Source: JBEKHI01 sp050012355
GTDB lineage: Bacteria > Actinomycetota > Actinomycetes > Streptosporangiales > Streptosporangiaceae
DNA length: 8,789 nt
Assembly: GCA_050012355.1 (NCBI GenBank)
Contig: JBEKHI010000352.1
Span: 1-8,789, forward strand
Direction: 5' to 3'
The notes beneath the pieces were generated by a model, which was not told the origin of the DNA, ran no database searches, and worked only from the letters and a program-made list of their open reading frames with translations. Of this stretch, positions 1 to 6,245 are shown piece by piece (the first letter of the stretch is position 1; each line of letters opens with the position of its first letter). The position numbers and the translations under genes were made by a program.

Positions 1-39
1 ACTGGTATCCACAGGGCACCACAACCAGCTGGCGACCTC

Positions 40-62
40 GATTTTCTACGGGATTTTCTACG
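40..62. repeat. 11-bp direct repeat, period 12
   Basis: The 11-mer GATTTTCTACG occurs at 40-50 and again at 52-62, separated by a single G. It lies beyond the 3' end of the minus-strand operon, in DNA without a convincing ORF. A second pair of short repeats with the same 12-bp period lies near the tRNA fragment at 7280-7299. Tandem sites of this size often bind recombinases or repressors, but no binding protein can be assigned from the sequence. Confidence 0.55.
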
Positions 63-94
63 CTTGCAGTAGCTCTGCCCCTGCCATGACACGC

Positions 95-121
95 CGCTTG
101 CCTTGCGCAGTAGGGCAAGCG
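95..121 (-). terminator. hairpin downstream of the minus-strand operon
   Basis: CGCTTGCC (95-102) and GGCAAGCG (114-121) form a perfect 8-bp stem with an 11-nt loop. It lies about 57 bp past the stop of the last gene of the minus-strand operon. There is no clear U-tract on the minus-strand transcript, as is common for actinobacterial terminators. Termination is inferred from position and symmetry only. Confidence 0.35.
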
Positions 122-177
122 CGGCTAGCCTGCTTACCAGACAGAGACAGCCTTCCAAGCTAGTCACGCGGTTTCGA

Positions 178-513
178 TTACCGTCGCCCGCTCTTACTGT
201 TTTCGATTTCTCTTATGAGACACGTTGCGTTCCCGATCACTTCTTGCCCTTGACCGCGTTCCCTCAGTCCGGCGGTCTGAGTTGGGGGCGACGGCAGGCG
301 ACCATAGCCTGACTGAATTCGTTCGACGGCTTCGGCTATCCCGGCCCAGACGCTGTCGCGATGGCGTACCCGTTGCTCGGCATCCTCCAGCGTTGGCGCA
401 TACACCCGAGCTAGGCCGTTCTTGTGCAAGGCGAACCAACCGTCTGGATCAGGGACAAAGATCCAGCGCGGATGGCGCATCTCGGCCGCCGCAGCCTTTC
501 GCGACAGGCTCAC
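178..513 (-). CDS. hypothetical protein, third gene of the minus-strand cassette
   Basis: An ORF of 111 codons starting at GTG 513. The GTG overlaps the TGA of the preceding gene as GTGA, which supports both the start and translational coupling. The first 70 residues look like a compact folded domain (RHPRWIFVPDPDGWFALHKN, then ARVYAPTLEDAEQRVRHRD and an amphipathic helix). The last 40 residues are low in complexity and rich in charge and proline. There is no signal peptide, membrane segment or catalytic motif. I do not recognise a named family. Its position as the last of three overlapping small genes, divergent from an XRE-type regulator, suggests a conserved accessory cassette of unknown function. 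The C-terminal tail may be extended relative to homologues, because composition changes after about residue 75. Confidence 0.6.
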   Translation of the reverse strand: MSLSRKAAAAEMRHPRWIFVPDPDGWFALHKNGLARVYAPTLEDAEQRVRHRDSVWAGIAEAVERIQSGYGRLPSPPTQTAGLRERGQGQEVIGNATCLIREIENSKSGRR

Positions 514-779
514 GATGCGCCCTCCTGGCCAGCCTCGTCAGGCTCCTCGCCGCGTAGCCGGTGCAGTATCTCGCCGTCAGCTTCCGCCATTGCTTCAGCG
601 AGGAGATCGGGGGTATCGGCGTTGAGCAGCGGAAGCGGACGGGCGCACCATTGCGCATCGCCGATGTACTGCTGCACCTACCAGATTTGCCAGCCCGGAT
701 TCTGTTGTTCCAGTTCCGCCTTCCGCTGGTCGAGATACCGCAGCGCTCCCAGGTCCGGCGTCCGTTCGCTGTCAGCCAT
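510..779 (-). pseudogene. hypothetical gene interrupted by an in-frame amber codon
   Basis: The frame opens at ATG 779-777, which overlaps the upstream gene's TGA in ATGGCTGA, and closes at TGA 512-510, which overlaps the next gene's GTG. It spans exactly 90 codons, but codon 34 (680-678) is TAG. The protein reads MADSERTPDLGALRYLDQRK up to NPGWQIW, then the stop, then VQQYIGDAQWCARPLPLLNA onward for 55 residues. From memory, actinobacterial proteins with this WxIWYV...WCARPxPLLxA pattern have Tyr at the stop position, so a single TAC/TAT to TAG change would explain it. The next codon is GTG, so reinitiation could give a 55-residue C-terminal product. Both gene boundaries remain intact, so the lesion looks recent or is a sequencing error. 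Function unknown. Confidence 0.6.
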
Positions 780-1068
780 GAACCTCGGGGGTCAGCACGT
801 ACGCGACCTTGAAGGCCGCAGCTTCCACCTCGCCGATGTCCGTGATGCGGTCATCCCACGACCACCAGAACCACCAGATGCCATCGCTATCGGGGAAAGC
901 GCGGACATCCTCGGCCAGCTCTGGAACTGTCCTGCTCACGACGTGGACGCACTCGTAGCCGTCGACGCTCTTCATCTCTGCGTGGAAGCCCCGTGCGGTC
1001 AACTCTTGGGCGAGTGCCTCGCGTTGCCGGACCGCATCGCTGGCGGTGTACTCGGCTGTCCGGGTCAT
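772..1068 (-). CDS. hypothetical Trp-rich small protein, first gene of the minus-strand cassette
   Basis: A 98-residue protein starting at ATG 1068 (MTRTAEYTASDAVRQREALA). An in-frame start 13 codons further upstream is possible, but the extension is Arg/Gly-rich and unlikely. An N-terminal helix, ALAQELTARGFHAEMK, is followed by strand-like segments and the unusual aromatic run GIWWFWWSWDDRITDIGEVE near residues 65-85. There is no signal peptide. The gene ends in an 8-nt overlap (ATGGCTGA) with the next gene, so the three genes form a tight operon. Start 1068 lies about 300 bp from the divergent regulator gene, and the two transcription units probably share that control region. It belongs to a small actinobacterial hypothetical family with no role I can name. 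Confidence 0.65.
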   Translation of the reverse strand: MTRTAEYTASDAVRQREALAQELTARGFHAEMKSVDGYECVHVVSRTVPELAEDVRAFPDSDGIWWFWWSWDDRITDIGEVEAAAFKVAYVLTPEVHG

Positions 1069-1285
1069 CCCTGCACCGCCTGCCCCACGTGTCCGGACCC
1101 TGCGCATTCCAGGCAGGATCGCCGCGCGGGTGCCGCGCTACCCCGAGTCAACGTCCCGATCACCAGCGCCCGCCGGGACCGGCGGAATTTCCAGCCCGGG
1201 CCCCGGCACGACACGAACTCGTTTGCCTCTCCAGCCTTTACGCCATTCATGTCATCCAAGGTCACAGAGTCGCCGTGCGCAGCCC

Positions 1286-1318
1286 ATACCGAGGCGCTAT
1301 ACCGAGACGGGATATAAG
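1286..1318 (+). promoter_or_regulatory. tandem repeat and -10-like box upstream of the regulator gene
   Basis: ATACCGAGGCG (1286-1296) and ATACCGAGACG (1299-1309) form a direct repeat with a 13-bp period and one mismatch. TATAAG (1313-1318) follows at once and fits an actinobacterial -10 hexamer for the regulator gene starting at 1370. I see no good -35. Repeats just upstream of a -10 box could be operator half-sites, possibly for the regulator itself. That is inference from position. Confidence 0.35.
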
Positions 1319-1369
1319 CTCGCAATCAGTCACCGACGCACGGACCAGCGCGGAGGAACCTCGGACGTC

Positions 1370-2791
1370 ATGTCACGCAGCGCCAACGAGTTGATCGCGA
1401 TCCCGGCCACCTTCTGGGACCGGCCCGAGACGACGACGGCCCTACGCGGACGGGACATCGGACGGTTGTTCGTGCTACTGCGCCAGTACGCGGGAGCGAG
1501 CCAGACCCAGATCGCCATTGCATGCGGCCTCACGCAGGGAAAGGTCAGTTTCATCATGCGTGGCATTCAGCAGGTCGAGAAGCTCGACATCTTCGAGCGC
1601 ATCGCCGACGGCCTCAGCATGCCCGATCCGGCCCGGACCGCCCTAGGCCTAGCTCCGTGTTCTTCGGCCCCAGGTCCGAGCCGCCCGGCACCTCATGTTC
1701 CCGGCATCCTTACCCTTAATCAGGAGAGCAGGGAGGAGGAACAGGACCCGGTGCGACGCCGAATATTCGTCGGACTGACCGGCACATCCGCGCTCGGCGC
1801 CGTGTTCGGTGACCTAACACCCGACCGCGAAGCCATCGACGCGGAAGCCCTCGCCCCTGTCCTGACCGACCACCCTGGCAACACCGGGCTCCAGCCGCCC
1901 GATATCGCTGTACTGACCGCCGAAGCCAACCAGGCGCGCCGCCAGTACCAGGCCTGCCGGTACGCTGAACTGCTCGCCCATCTCCCCCAACTGCTCACGC
2001 GTCTGTATGCCGCTTGCATGGCGCTAACCGGCGACGACCGGCGCCAAGCGCTCGTCCTCTCGGCCGACACCCACCACGTAGCGGCAGGGTTGCTGCTCAA
2101 ACTCGATGACCGTGGGCTCGCCTACCTCGCGGCTGATCGCAGCATGCGAGCCGCCCAGGCCAGCGAAGACCCCATAGCGGTCGGCGCGAGCGCCCGTATC
2201 ATCACTCACACCCTGATGAATGGCAGCCGTCTCGCCGCCGCCGTCTCGACAGCGAACGACTACGCGGCCCGCCTAGACCGGGATATGCCCTCGCACACCT
2301 CCGAATCACTGTCGGTCTACGGGTCGCTGTTGTTGCGCGGCGCGGTCGCCGCAGCCAAGCACGACCAGCGAGCCACAGCCCACGACATGCTCGACGAAGC
2401 GGACGACGCCGCCCAGCGACTAGGTACGGACGGCAACCTGTATGGGACCGCGTTCGGCCCCACCAACGCCAAGCTCCACCGAGTCAACATCGCTGTCACG
2501 CTCGGCGATGCGGGCACAGCGGTGGACGTGGCCCGGAACATCGACCTGAATGCCATCGACGTGACCGAACGCAAGGCAGCACTGCTCATCGACACCGCCC
2601 GCGCGTTCCTCCAGTGGGGACGGCACGAGAAGGCATACACCGCCCTCCGCGCGGCCGAGGAAATCGCACCCGAGGAAGTCGCCGACCGGCCCTCGGTTCA
2701 CCTGATCGTCCGCGAGCTTGTGGCTACAGCTCCGCTCACCCTCCGACGTGACGCCGAGGAATTCGCCACCCAAATCGGAGTATCCCGTTGA
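1370..2791 (+). CDS. XRE-family helix-turn-helix regulator with C-terminal TPR-like domain
   Basis: A 473-residue protein. The ATG at 1370 is chosen because GGAGGA (1352-1357) lies upstream and the next residues, IPATFWDRPETTTALRGRDI, match the start of this actinobacterial family. The frame is open further upstream, but that part is shadow sequence. Residues 29-85 form a helix-turn-helix (GRLFVLLRQYAGASQTQIAI, then GLTQGKVSFIMRG). Residues 95-125 are a Pro/Ser linker. Residues 129-147 (RRRIFVGLTGTSALGAVFG) resemble a twin-arginine segment but lie inside the protein, as is usual in this family, so export is not expected. Residues 175-473 are Ala-rich helical hairpins of TPR type. The family is thought to regulate transcription, with the TPR half sensing a ligand or partner. 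It is coupled to the flavoprotein gene by a TTGA overlap and is probably autoregulated with the divergent cassette. Confidence 0.85.
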   Translation: MSRSANELIAIPATFWDRPETTTALRGRDIGRLFVLLRQYAGASQTQIAIACGLTQGKVSFIMRGIQQVEKLDIFERIADGLSMPDPARTALGLAPCSSAPGPSRPAPHVPGILTLNQESREEEQDPVRRRIFVGLTGTSALGAVFGDLTPDREAIDAEALAPVLTDHPGNTGLQPPDIAVLTAEANQARRQYQACRYAELLAHLPQLLTRLYAACMALTGDDRRQALVLSADTHHVAAGLLLKLDDRGLAYLAADRSMRAAQASEDPIAVGASARIITHTLMNGSRLAAAVSTANDYAARLDRDMPSHTSESLSVYGSLLLRGAVAAAKHDQRATAHDMLDEADDAAQRLGTDGNLYGTAFGPTNAKLHRVNIAVTLGDAGTAVDVARNIDLNAIDVTERKAALLIDTARAFLQWGRHEKAYTALRAAEEIAPEEVADRPSVHLIVRELVATAPLTLRRDAEEFATQIGVSR

Positions 2792-3345
2792 GCGAGGAAC
2801 GCGACCGCGTGCTGTCCGTCATCGTGACCGGCGCAGGCCCCGCCACCGACATCGGCAAGCTTGTCACGCTGGCAATCGAGCGGGGATGGCTCGTGCAGGT
2901 CATTGCGACGCCCGCCGCCCTGGAGTTCTTCGACGCGGAGGCCATTGAGAAGCAGACGGGTAACCCGGTCAAGAGCCAGTACAGCAAGCCCGGCTCCCCG
3001 CGGTCCCGGATACCCGACGCCATCGTGGTCGTACCGGCCACGTACAACACGATCAACAAGTGGGCGAACGGCATCAGCGACACCTACGCCCTAGGCGTCC
3101 TCGCCGAGATCACCGGCATGGACACCCCGATCGTGGTGCTTCCCTTCGTAAACTCAGCCCTAGCCAGCCGAACCCCGTTCCGCCGCAGCGTCGAGTCCCT
3201 CCGCAGCGAAGGTGTACGGATTCTTTTCGGCCCCGGCCAGTTCGAGCCGCACCCGCCGCGATCCGGTGGTGACCGTACCCCTAGCTACCCCTGGCATCTT
3301 CCGCTCGATGAGGCCGAACGTCTGCTTAGTCCCGTCGATCGCTAG
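2788..3345 (+). CDS. flavoprotein of the HFCD / phosphopantothenoylcysteine decarboxylase-like family
   Basis: A 185-residue protein. The TTG start at 2788 overlaps the regulator's TGA (TTGA) and has GGAG at 2777-2780. Residues 9-16 (LSVIVTGA) and 35-48 give the alternating strands of a Rossmann-like flavodoxin fold. Residues 83-100 (PATYNTINKWANGISDTY) correspond to the PASANTxxKxxxGxxDxL FMN-site motif, and PIVVLPFVNSALASRTPF (114-131) is the next conserved stretch. The family includes CoaC domains and peptidyl-cysteine decarboxylases (EpiD type), which bind FMN and oxidise or decarboxylate cysteinyl groups. No CoaB domain or precursor peptide gene is evident, so the substrate is unknown. 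Its stop TAG (3343-3345) shares CTAG with the original stop of the converging Nudix gene. Confidence 0.82.
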   Translation: MSEERDRVLSVIVTGAGPATDIGKLVTLAIERGWLVQVIATPAALEFFDAEAIEKQTGNPVKSQYSKPGSPRSRIPDAIVVVPATYNTINKWANGISDTYALGVLAEITGMDTPIVVLPFVNSALASRTPFRRSVESLRSEGVRILFGPGQFEPHPPRSGGDRTPSYPWHLPLDEAERLLSPVDR

Positions 3346-3792
3346 CTCTCTTCGGCGAGAAGCCGTAGCAGAGCTATCAGCGTGCCCGCGTTCCAGATGT
3401 CGACCAAGGTGATCAGGCCCCGGTACCGAGTCCAGTGGTACCCACTCCATCCGCGTGACCTCGTTGACATCGACCGCATCGGCGACCCGTTCCGACTCCC
3501 GGCCGACAAACGCGACGTGCTCGGAGTCGACCATCCCGGGCATCGGCTGGAACGTGACGAGGTGCTCAACACGCCCAGCCCTGTAACTGGTCTCCTCCTC
3601 CAACTCCCGCGTCGCGGCATCGACAGGTTCCTCGTCCTCATCAATCAGCCCGCCCGGAAGCTCCCAGCCCCACCGATCCGGAACAAACCGATGCCGCCAC
3701 ACCAGCAGCACCCGCCCGCGCTCATCCAGCAACGCGACAAACGCCGCGCCGAACCGCCTTGCCTCGTGGTCTCGTTCGCTTGACAACGCCAA
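3342..3792 (-). pseudogene. Nudix hydrolase gene with a +1 frameshift near its 3' end
   Basis: The frame starts at TTG 3792 (a second TTG lies at 3786; no ATG or GTG is available). Residues 15-125 are a clear Nudix domain: FGAAFVALLDERGRVLLVWR, then WGWELPGG, and the Nudix box at 48-70 (G48, E54, R62 E63, E66 E67), with Ser69 where Gly is usual. After SVPG (residue 125) the frame leaves the family pattern and runs on to 3160, overlapping the flavoprotein gene by 186 bp. In the adjacent frame the expected ending appears: LITLVDIWNAGTLIALLRLL, then AEES and TAG at 3344-3342. Removing one base from CCCC (3418-3421) restores exactly 150 codons. Nudix enzymes hydrolyse nucleoside-diphosphate derivatives; the substrate is unknown here. 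As it stands, the extended 210-residue product could be made, but its C-terminus would be aberrant. Confidence 0.75.
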
Positions 3793-3892
3793 GTGCGTCT
3801 GCGGCGTGACCCGTGAACTGCCGATGTACGCCCCTCTTGATAGTGCTCGCCCGCTGAGCCTCGTGTCGGCTTGGCACGGCGGCCGAGCTAGC

Positions 3893-3946
3893 TTAGGAAG
3901 GCAGAAACGATGTTCCTAAATGCCTACGCATGGGGTACTGTTACCC
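3893..3946 (+). promoter_or_regulatory. dyad around a ribosome-binding site and a second stem-loop
   Basis: TTAGGAA (3893-3899) and TTCCTAA (3913-3919) form a 7-bp inverted repeat, about 20 bp centre to centre. The left arm contains the GGA of a ribosome-binding site, and an ATG (3910-3912) lies directly before the right arm. A second hairpin, GGGTA-CTGT-TACCC, follows at 3933-3946. The dyad could be an operator or an RNA hairpin that hides the ribosome-binding site. No regulator can be assigned. Confidence 0.35.
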
Positions 3947-3987
3947 TTGGCTTATGGCCCGCTACCGTCCCCTTCACGGACTACTAA
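3910..3987 (+). CDS. possible 25-residue peptide
   Basis: ATG 3910 follows AGGAAGG (3895-3901) with 8-nt spacing and opens 25 codons ending at TAA 3985. The peptide is MFLNAYAWGTVTLG... and ends in PFTDY: mildly hydrophobic, with no clear signal peptide. It has no recognised homologue. Its start lies inside the dyad at 3893-3919. Nothing downstream on the plus strand is close enough to make it an obvious leader peptide. The good ribosome-binding site is the only positive evidence. Confidence 0.22.
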   Translation: MFLNAYAWGTVTLGLWPATVPFTDY

Positions 3988-4048
3988 TAGGCGCATAACC
4001 CGGTGACGGTCGGCGGTCCCGACAGACCCACTCCACGGCTCGGTCGTC

Positions 4049-4219
4049 TCATCTATCGTGCCCGGCCATTTGCCCTCCTTCCGGTGTGGTGTCGGCCTGG
4101 TCGAACGCCAGGCTGTCCACAAACGCAGCGATGCGCCTCGCATCGGCCTGCGTAAGCAGTTCTGGAAGGACCAACCGAACCCGTAGTCCTGGCCTAAGCG
4201 GCAGATCGTAAGGCACCAT
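4049..4219 (-). CDS. small hypothetical protein, 56 residues
   Basis: ATG 4219 opens 57 codons ending at TGA 4051-4049. The product begins MVPYDLPLRPGLRVRLVLPE and continues LLTQADARRIAAFVDSLAFD before a polar tail. It reads as a real protein: a short Pro-rich start, a beta strand (RVRLVLPE) and an amphipathic helix with a T-x-x-[ED]-A-x-R pattern. I recall similar very short actinobacterial proteins but cannot name a family. It is divergent from the pentapeptide-repeat gene, with about 60 bp between the chosen starts, so the two may share a promoter region. No strong ribosome-binding site precedes the ATG. The competing 126-codon minus-strand ORF in another frame (3952-4332) has Trp/Arg-rich, unnatural composition. 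Confidence 0.5.
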   Translation of the reverse strand: MVPYDLPLRPGLRVRLVLPELLTQADARRIAAFVDSLAFDQADTTPEGGQMAGHDR

Positions 4220-4281
4220 TGCCACAGTTGAGGGTGTTCCGGGCGGCCCAGCTCGTCCCTTCTCCGTGCCTGCATCTCACG

Positions 4282-4970
4282 GTGTCCGTCATCTCCCAGC
4301 TTTTGCAGCCCGCACCGGAACGTAGTCGCCAACGGATCACGGCGCCGTTGCGTGTTATCCCGTGGTGGTGGGCCTTGCTCGGGGCGGCTCTCGCTTTAGC
4401 TCTTTCCGCTGTCACAACGATGGTGCTGCTGTCGATCGCCAAGAATGATGCCTCCTTGCGGATCGAGGCGATCAAGACCGGCCTCACTGTCGGCGCAGGC
4501 ACAGGCGGCGCAGGCGCGCTCCTGCTCGCGTTCCGTCGCCAGTGGCTCAGTGAGCATGTTGCCCAGGACAGCACCCACGATGCCACTGAGCGCCGCGTCA
4601 CGGAACTGTATGCCAAAGCGGTCGAGCAGCTCGGGCACGATAAGGCAGCCGTTCGCCTAGGTGGCCTGTACTCCCTGGAGCGTCTGGCGCAGGACCACCA
4701 CGAACACCGCCAGACGGTCGTTGACGTGATATGCGCTTATCTCCGAATGCCCTTCGAGCCCGTCTCCGAACGGGCTGCGGAGACCTTCGGGTCGACTGCG
4801 GAGCTTGACGCACCCGGCCCGCCTCCGAGGGACACAGATCCTGGCGAGAGCAGGCAAGAACTCCAAGTACGGCTCGCGGCGCAAGGACTCCTCGCCCGGC
4901 ACCTTGCAAGTGAGGCAAGCTGCGATGCTTCCGCAAGCCCTCCTCAATTCGCTGATGCTTACTGGCCAGG
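4282..4970 (+). pseudogene. 5' part of a membrane-anchored pentapeptide-repeat protein gene, cut by the IS element
   Basis: This is the N-terminal part of an actinobacterial family in which a membrane anchor and helical region precede pentapeptide-like repeats. The frame is open from TTG 4219; GTG 4282 is a tentative start that keeps a divergent spacer. From that start, residues 28-51 (WWWALLGAALALALSAVTTM) are a membrane helix. A second hydrophobic stretch, with AIKTGLTVGAGTGGAGALLL, covers about 63-83. Next come RRQWLSE, ATERRVTELYAKAVEQLG, DKAAVRLGGLYSLERLAQD and TVVDVICAYLRMPF, the characteristic conserved blocks. Coding sequence of the original gene stops at 4970 (DAYWPG). The frame then runs into the IS and ends at TAG 4990-4992. 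The rest of the gene is at 6271-6868. The truncated product would keep the anchor but lack all repeats. Confidence 0.8.
4968..4970. repeat. 3-bp target-site duplication, left copy
   Basis: AGG at 4968-4970 directly before the left inverted repeat is repeated at 6271-6273 directly after the right one. A 3-bp duplication is typical of IS3-family insertion. Keeping one copy and removing the element joins the two gene halves in frame. Confidence 0.8.
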
Positions 4971-4995
4971 TGGACCCCGACCGGTTCCGTAGACA
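4971..4995. repeat. left terminal inverted repeat of the IS
   Basis: A 25-bp end starting TGGACCCCGACCGG and closing in AGACA. It pairs with 6246-6270, with mismatches at positions 5, 6, 14, 17 and 20. Confidence 0.85.
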
Positions 4996-5037
4996 GTCAC
5001 CGAAGTGGCACTATGGTCTACGAGGAGAGAACCGGAA

Positions 5038-5328
5038 GTGGGACAGGCGCGCAAGAAGTACACCCAGGCCTACCGGGATGAGGCTGTCGAGCTGGTGATA
5101 AGCTCCGGCCGTCCGATAGCGGAAATTGCCCGGGATCTGGGCATCAATGAGGCGACGCTGGGGAACTGGGTGCACAGGTCGAAGAAGTCCGGGGAGTCTG
5201 AGGAGAAGCCGCTCGATATCGATGAGCGGGCCGAGCTGAAGGAGCTCCGTGAGGAGAACCGGCAGCTGAGGATGGAGAGGGATTTCCTAAAAAAAGCTGC
5301 GGCGTGGTTTGCGAGCGAGAGCAAGTAA
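5038..5328 (+). CDS. IS3-family transposase OrfA (helix-turn-helix subunit)
   Basis: A 96-residue protein from GTG 5038, chosen because GAGGAG (5022-5027) precedes it and family members start with a basic RKKYTQAYRDEAVEL segment. Residues 25-45 (RPIAEIARDLGINEATLGNW) are the DNA-binding helix-turn-helix. Residues 66-84 (ELKELREENRQLRMERDFL) form the leucine-zipper-like helix used for multimerisation. The frame ends at TAA 5326-5328 and overlaps orfB. The heptamer A-AAA-AAA (5289-5295), in the correct zero-frame register, allows a -1 shift into orfB, which would give an OrfAB transposase of about 400 residues. OrfA alone usually limits transposition. Confidence 0.93.
   Translation: MGQARKKYTQAYRDEAVELVISSGRPIAEIARDLGINEATLGNWVHRSKKSGESEEKPLDIDERAELKELREENRQLRMERDFLKKAAAWFASESK
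5289..5295 (+). promoter_or_regulatory. A7 programmed -1 frameshift site of the IS
   Basis: Seven consecutive A residues, read in orfA as CTA AAA AAA GCT, fit the X-XXY-YYZ slippery heptamer. A -1 shift continues directly into the orfB frame (AGC TGC GGC GTG). This is the usual IS3-family route to the OrfAB fusion. Confidence 0.75.
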
Positions 5329-6239
5329 AGTTCGCCTTCATCCAGGATATGGAGGAGGAGAACGAGCGCATGCCACGCGCGTTCGTAAGGTTCCCGGTAA
5401 GTTTCATGTGCGCGATGCTGCAGATTTCCCGGCAAGGGTATTACGCGTGGAAGAAGCGGCTGCCGTCGGAACATGACAGGCGGGATGTGACGCTGACGAC
5501 TCTTATTGTCGCGATTCATGATGCGCATAAAGGCCGGTACGGGATCGACCGTATTCACGCCGAGCTGGCGCGCAGCGGGTACGCGGTCAGCCCGAAGCGG
5601 GTACGGAGACTGGCCCGGGCCGCTGGCCTGGCCTACGTGCACCCGCGGCCGTACAGGGCCACGACGCTGCAGGACCCGGCGAACCGCACGGGCCTGGCCG
5701 ACCTGGTGGACCGTGCCTTCGTGCCCGGTGCCGCCAATGAATTGCGGTACGGGGATATCACGTATATTTACGCGAATTCCGGGTGGGCGTATCTGGCGAC
5801 GGTGATTGACGGTTATTCTCGCAGGGTAGTCGGATGGGCTGTCGCGGATCATATGCGCGAGGATCTCGTCATCGATGCGCTGATGTCTGCTATTGCTAGC
5901 CGGTGTCCGGGAGAGGGTCAGGTCGTGTTCCATTCTGATCGCGGTAGCCAGTATACGGGCGTGAAGTTCCGCGATGCCTGCCTGGATAACGGCGTCATCC
6001 CGTCGGTCGGGCGGACAGGTATCTGCTATGACAATGCCGCAGCCGAATCCTGGAACGCGACGTTCAAGAAAGAGCTCATCCACTTGCACGTGTGGAAGGA
6101 TGTCGCGCACGTCCGGCAGGCATCGTTCGAGTTTATCGAGGTGTACTACAACCGTAAGCGGATTCAGAAGGAACTGGGTTATCTGACGCCAGCAGAGTAT
6201 GAACTCAGATTTGACAATGTAATGGCTCAGGCTGCATAA
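5304..6239 (+). CDS. IS3-family transposase OrfB (DDE integrase)
   Basis: A 311-codon frame in -1 register to orfA, probably translated mainly as the OrfAB fusion; the first GTG in the frame is used only as a nominal start. Residues 25-50 (PRAFVRFPVSFMCAMLQISR) and the HTH_21-like helper region (HKGRYGIDRIHAELARSGY, 75-93) precede the integrase core. The catalytic triad is visible: D151 in YGDITYI, D212 in FHSDRGSQYT and E248 in YDNAAAESWNATFKKELI. D212 and E248 are separated by 35 residues, the DD(35)E spacing of IS3. The C-terminal YYNRKRIQKELGYLTPAEYE is typical of the family. No lesion is seen. The gene ends 31 bp before the right end of the element. Confidence 0.95.
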   Translation: MVCEREQVKFAFIQDMEEENERMPRAFVRFPVSFMCAMLQISRQGYYAWKKRLPSEHDRRDVTLTTLIVAIHDAHKGRYGIDRIHAELARSGYAVSPKRVRRLARAAGLAYVHPRPYRATTLQDPANRTGLADLVDRAFVPGAANELRYGDITYIYANSGWAYLATVIDGYSRRVVGWAVADHMREDLVIDALMSAIASRCPGEGQVVFHSDRGSQYTGVKFRDACLDNGVIPSVGRTGICYDNAAAESWNATFKKELIHLHVWKDVAHVRQASFEFIEVYYNRKRIQKELGYLTPAEYELRFDNVMAQAA

Positions 6240-6245
6240 TAGAAG

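Noticed and set aside
424..1317. 297-codon plus-strand ORF
   Set aside because: Antisense to three overlapping minus-strand genes with consistent boundaries. Composition is rich in Ser, Arg, Cys and Pro, without a fold-like pattern.
1046..1369. Upstream extension of the regulator ORF
   Set aside because: The added 108 residues are Arg/Pro-rich and lie in the divergent promoter region. ATG 1370 has a ribosome-binding site and the family N-terminus.
3952..4332. 126-codon minus-strand ORF
   Set aside because: Trp/Arg-rich composition unlike real proteins. The 56-codon frame at 4049-4219 on the same strand reads as a protein instead.
5070..6110. 346-codon minus-strand ORF
   Set aside because: It lies antisense to orfA/orfB, whose catalytic motifs are clear. 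Its own product has low-complexity Ser/Arg composition and no family features.
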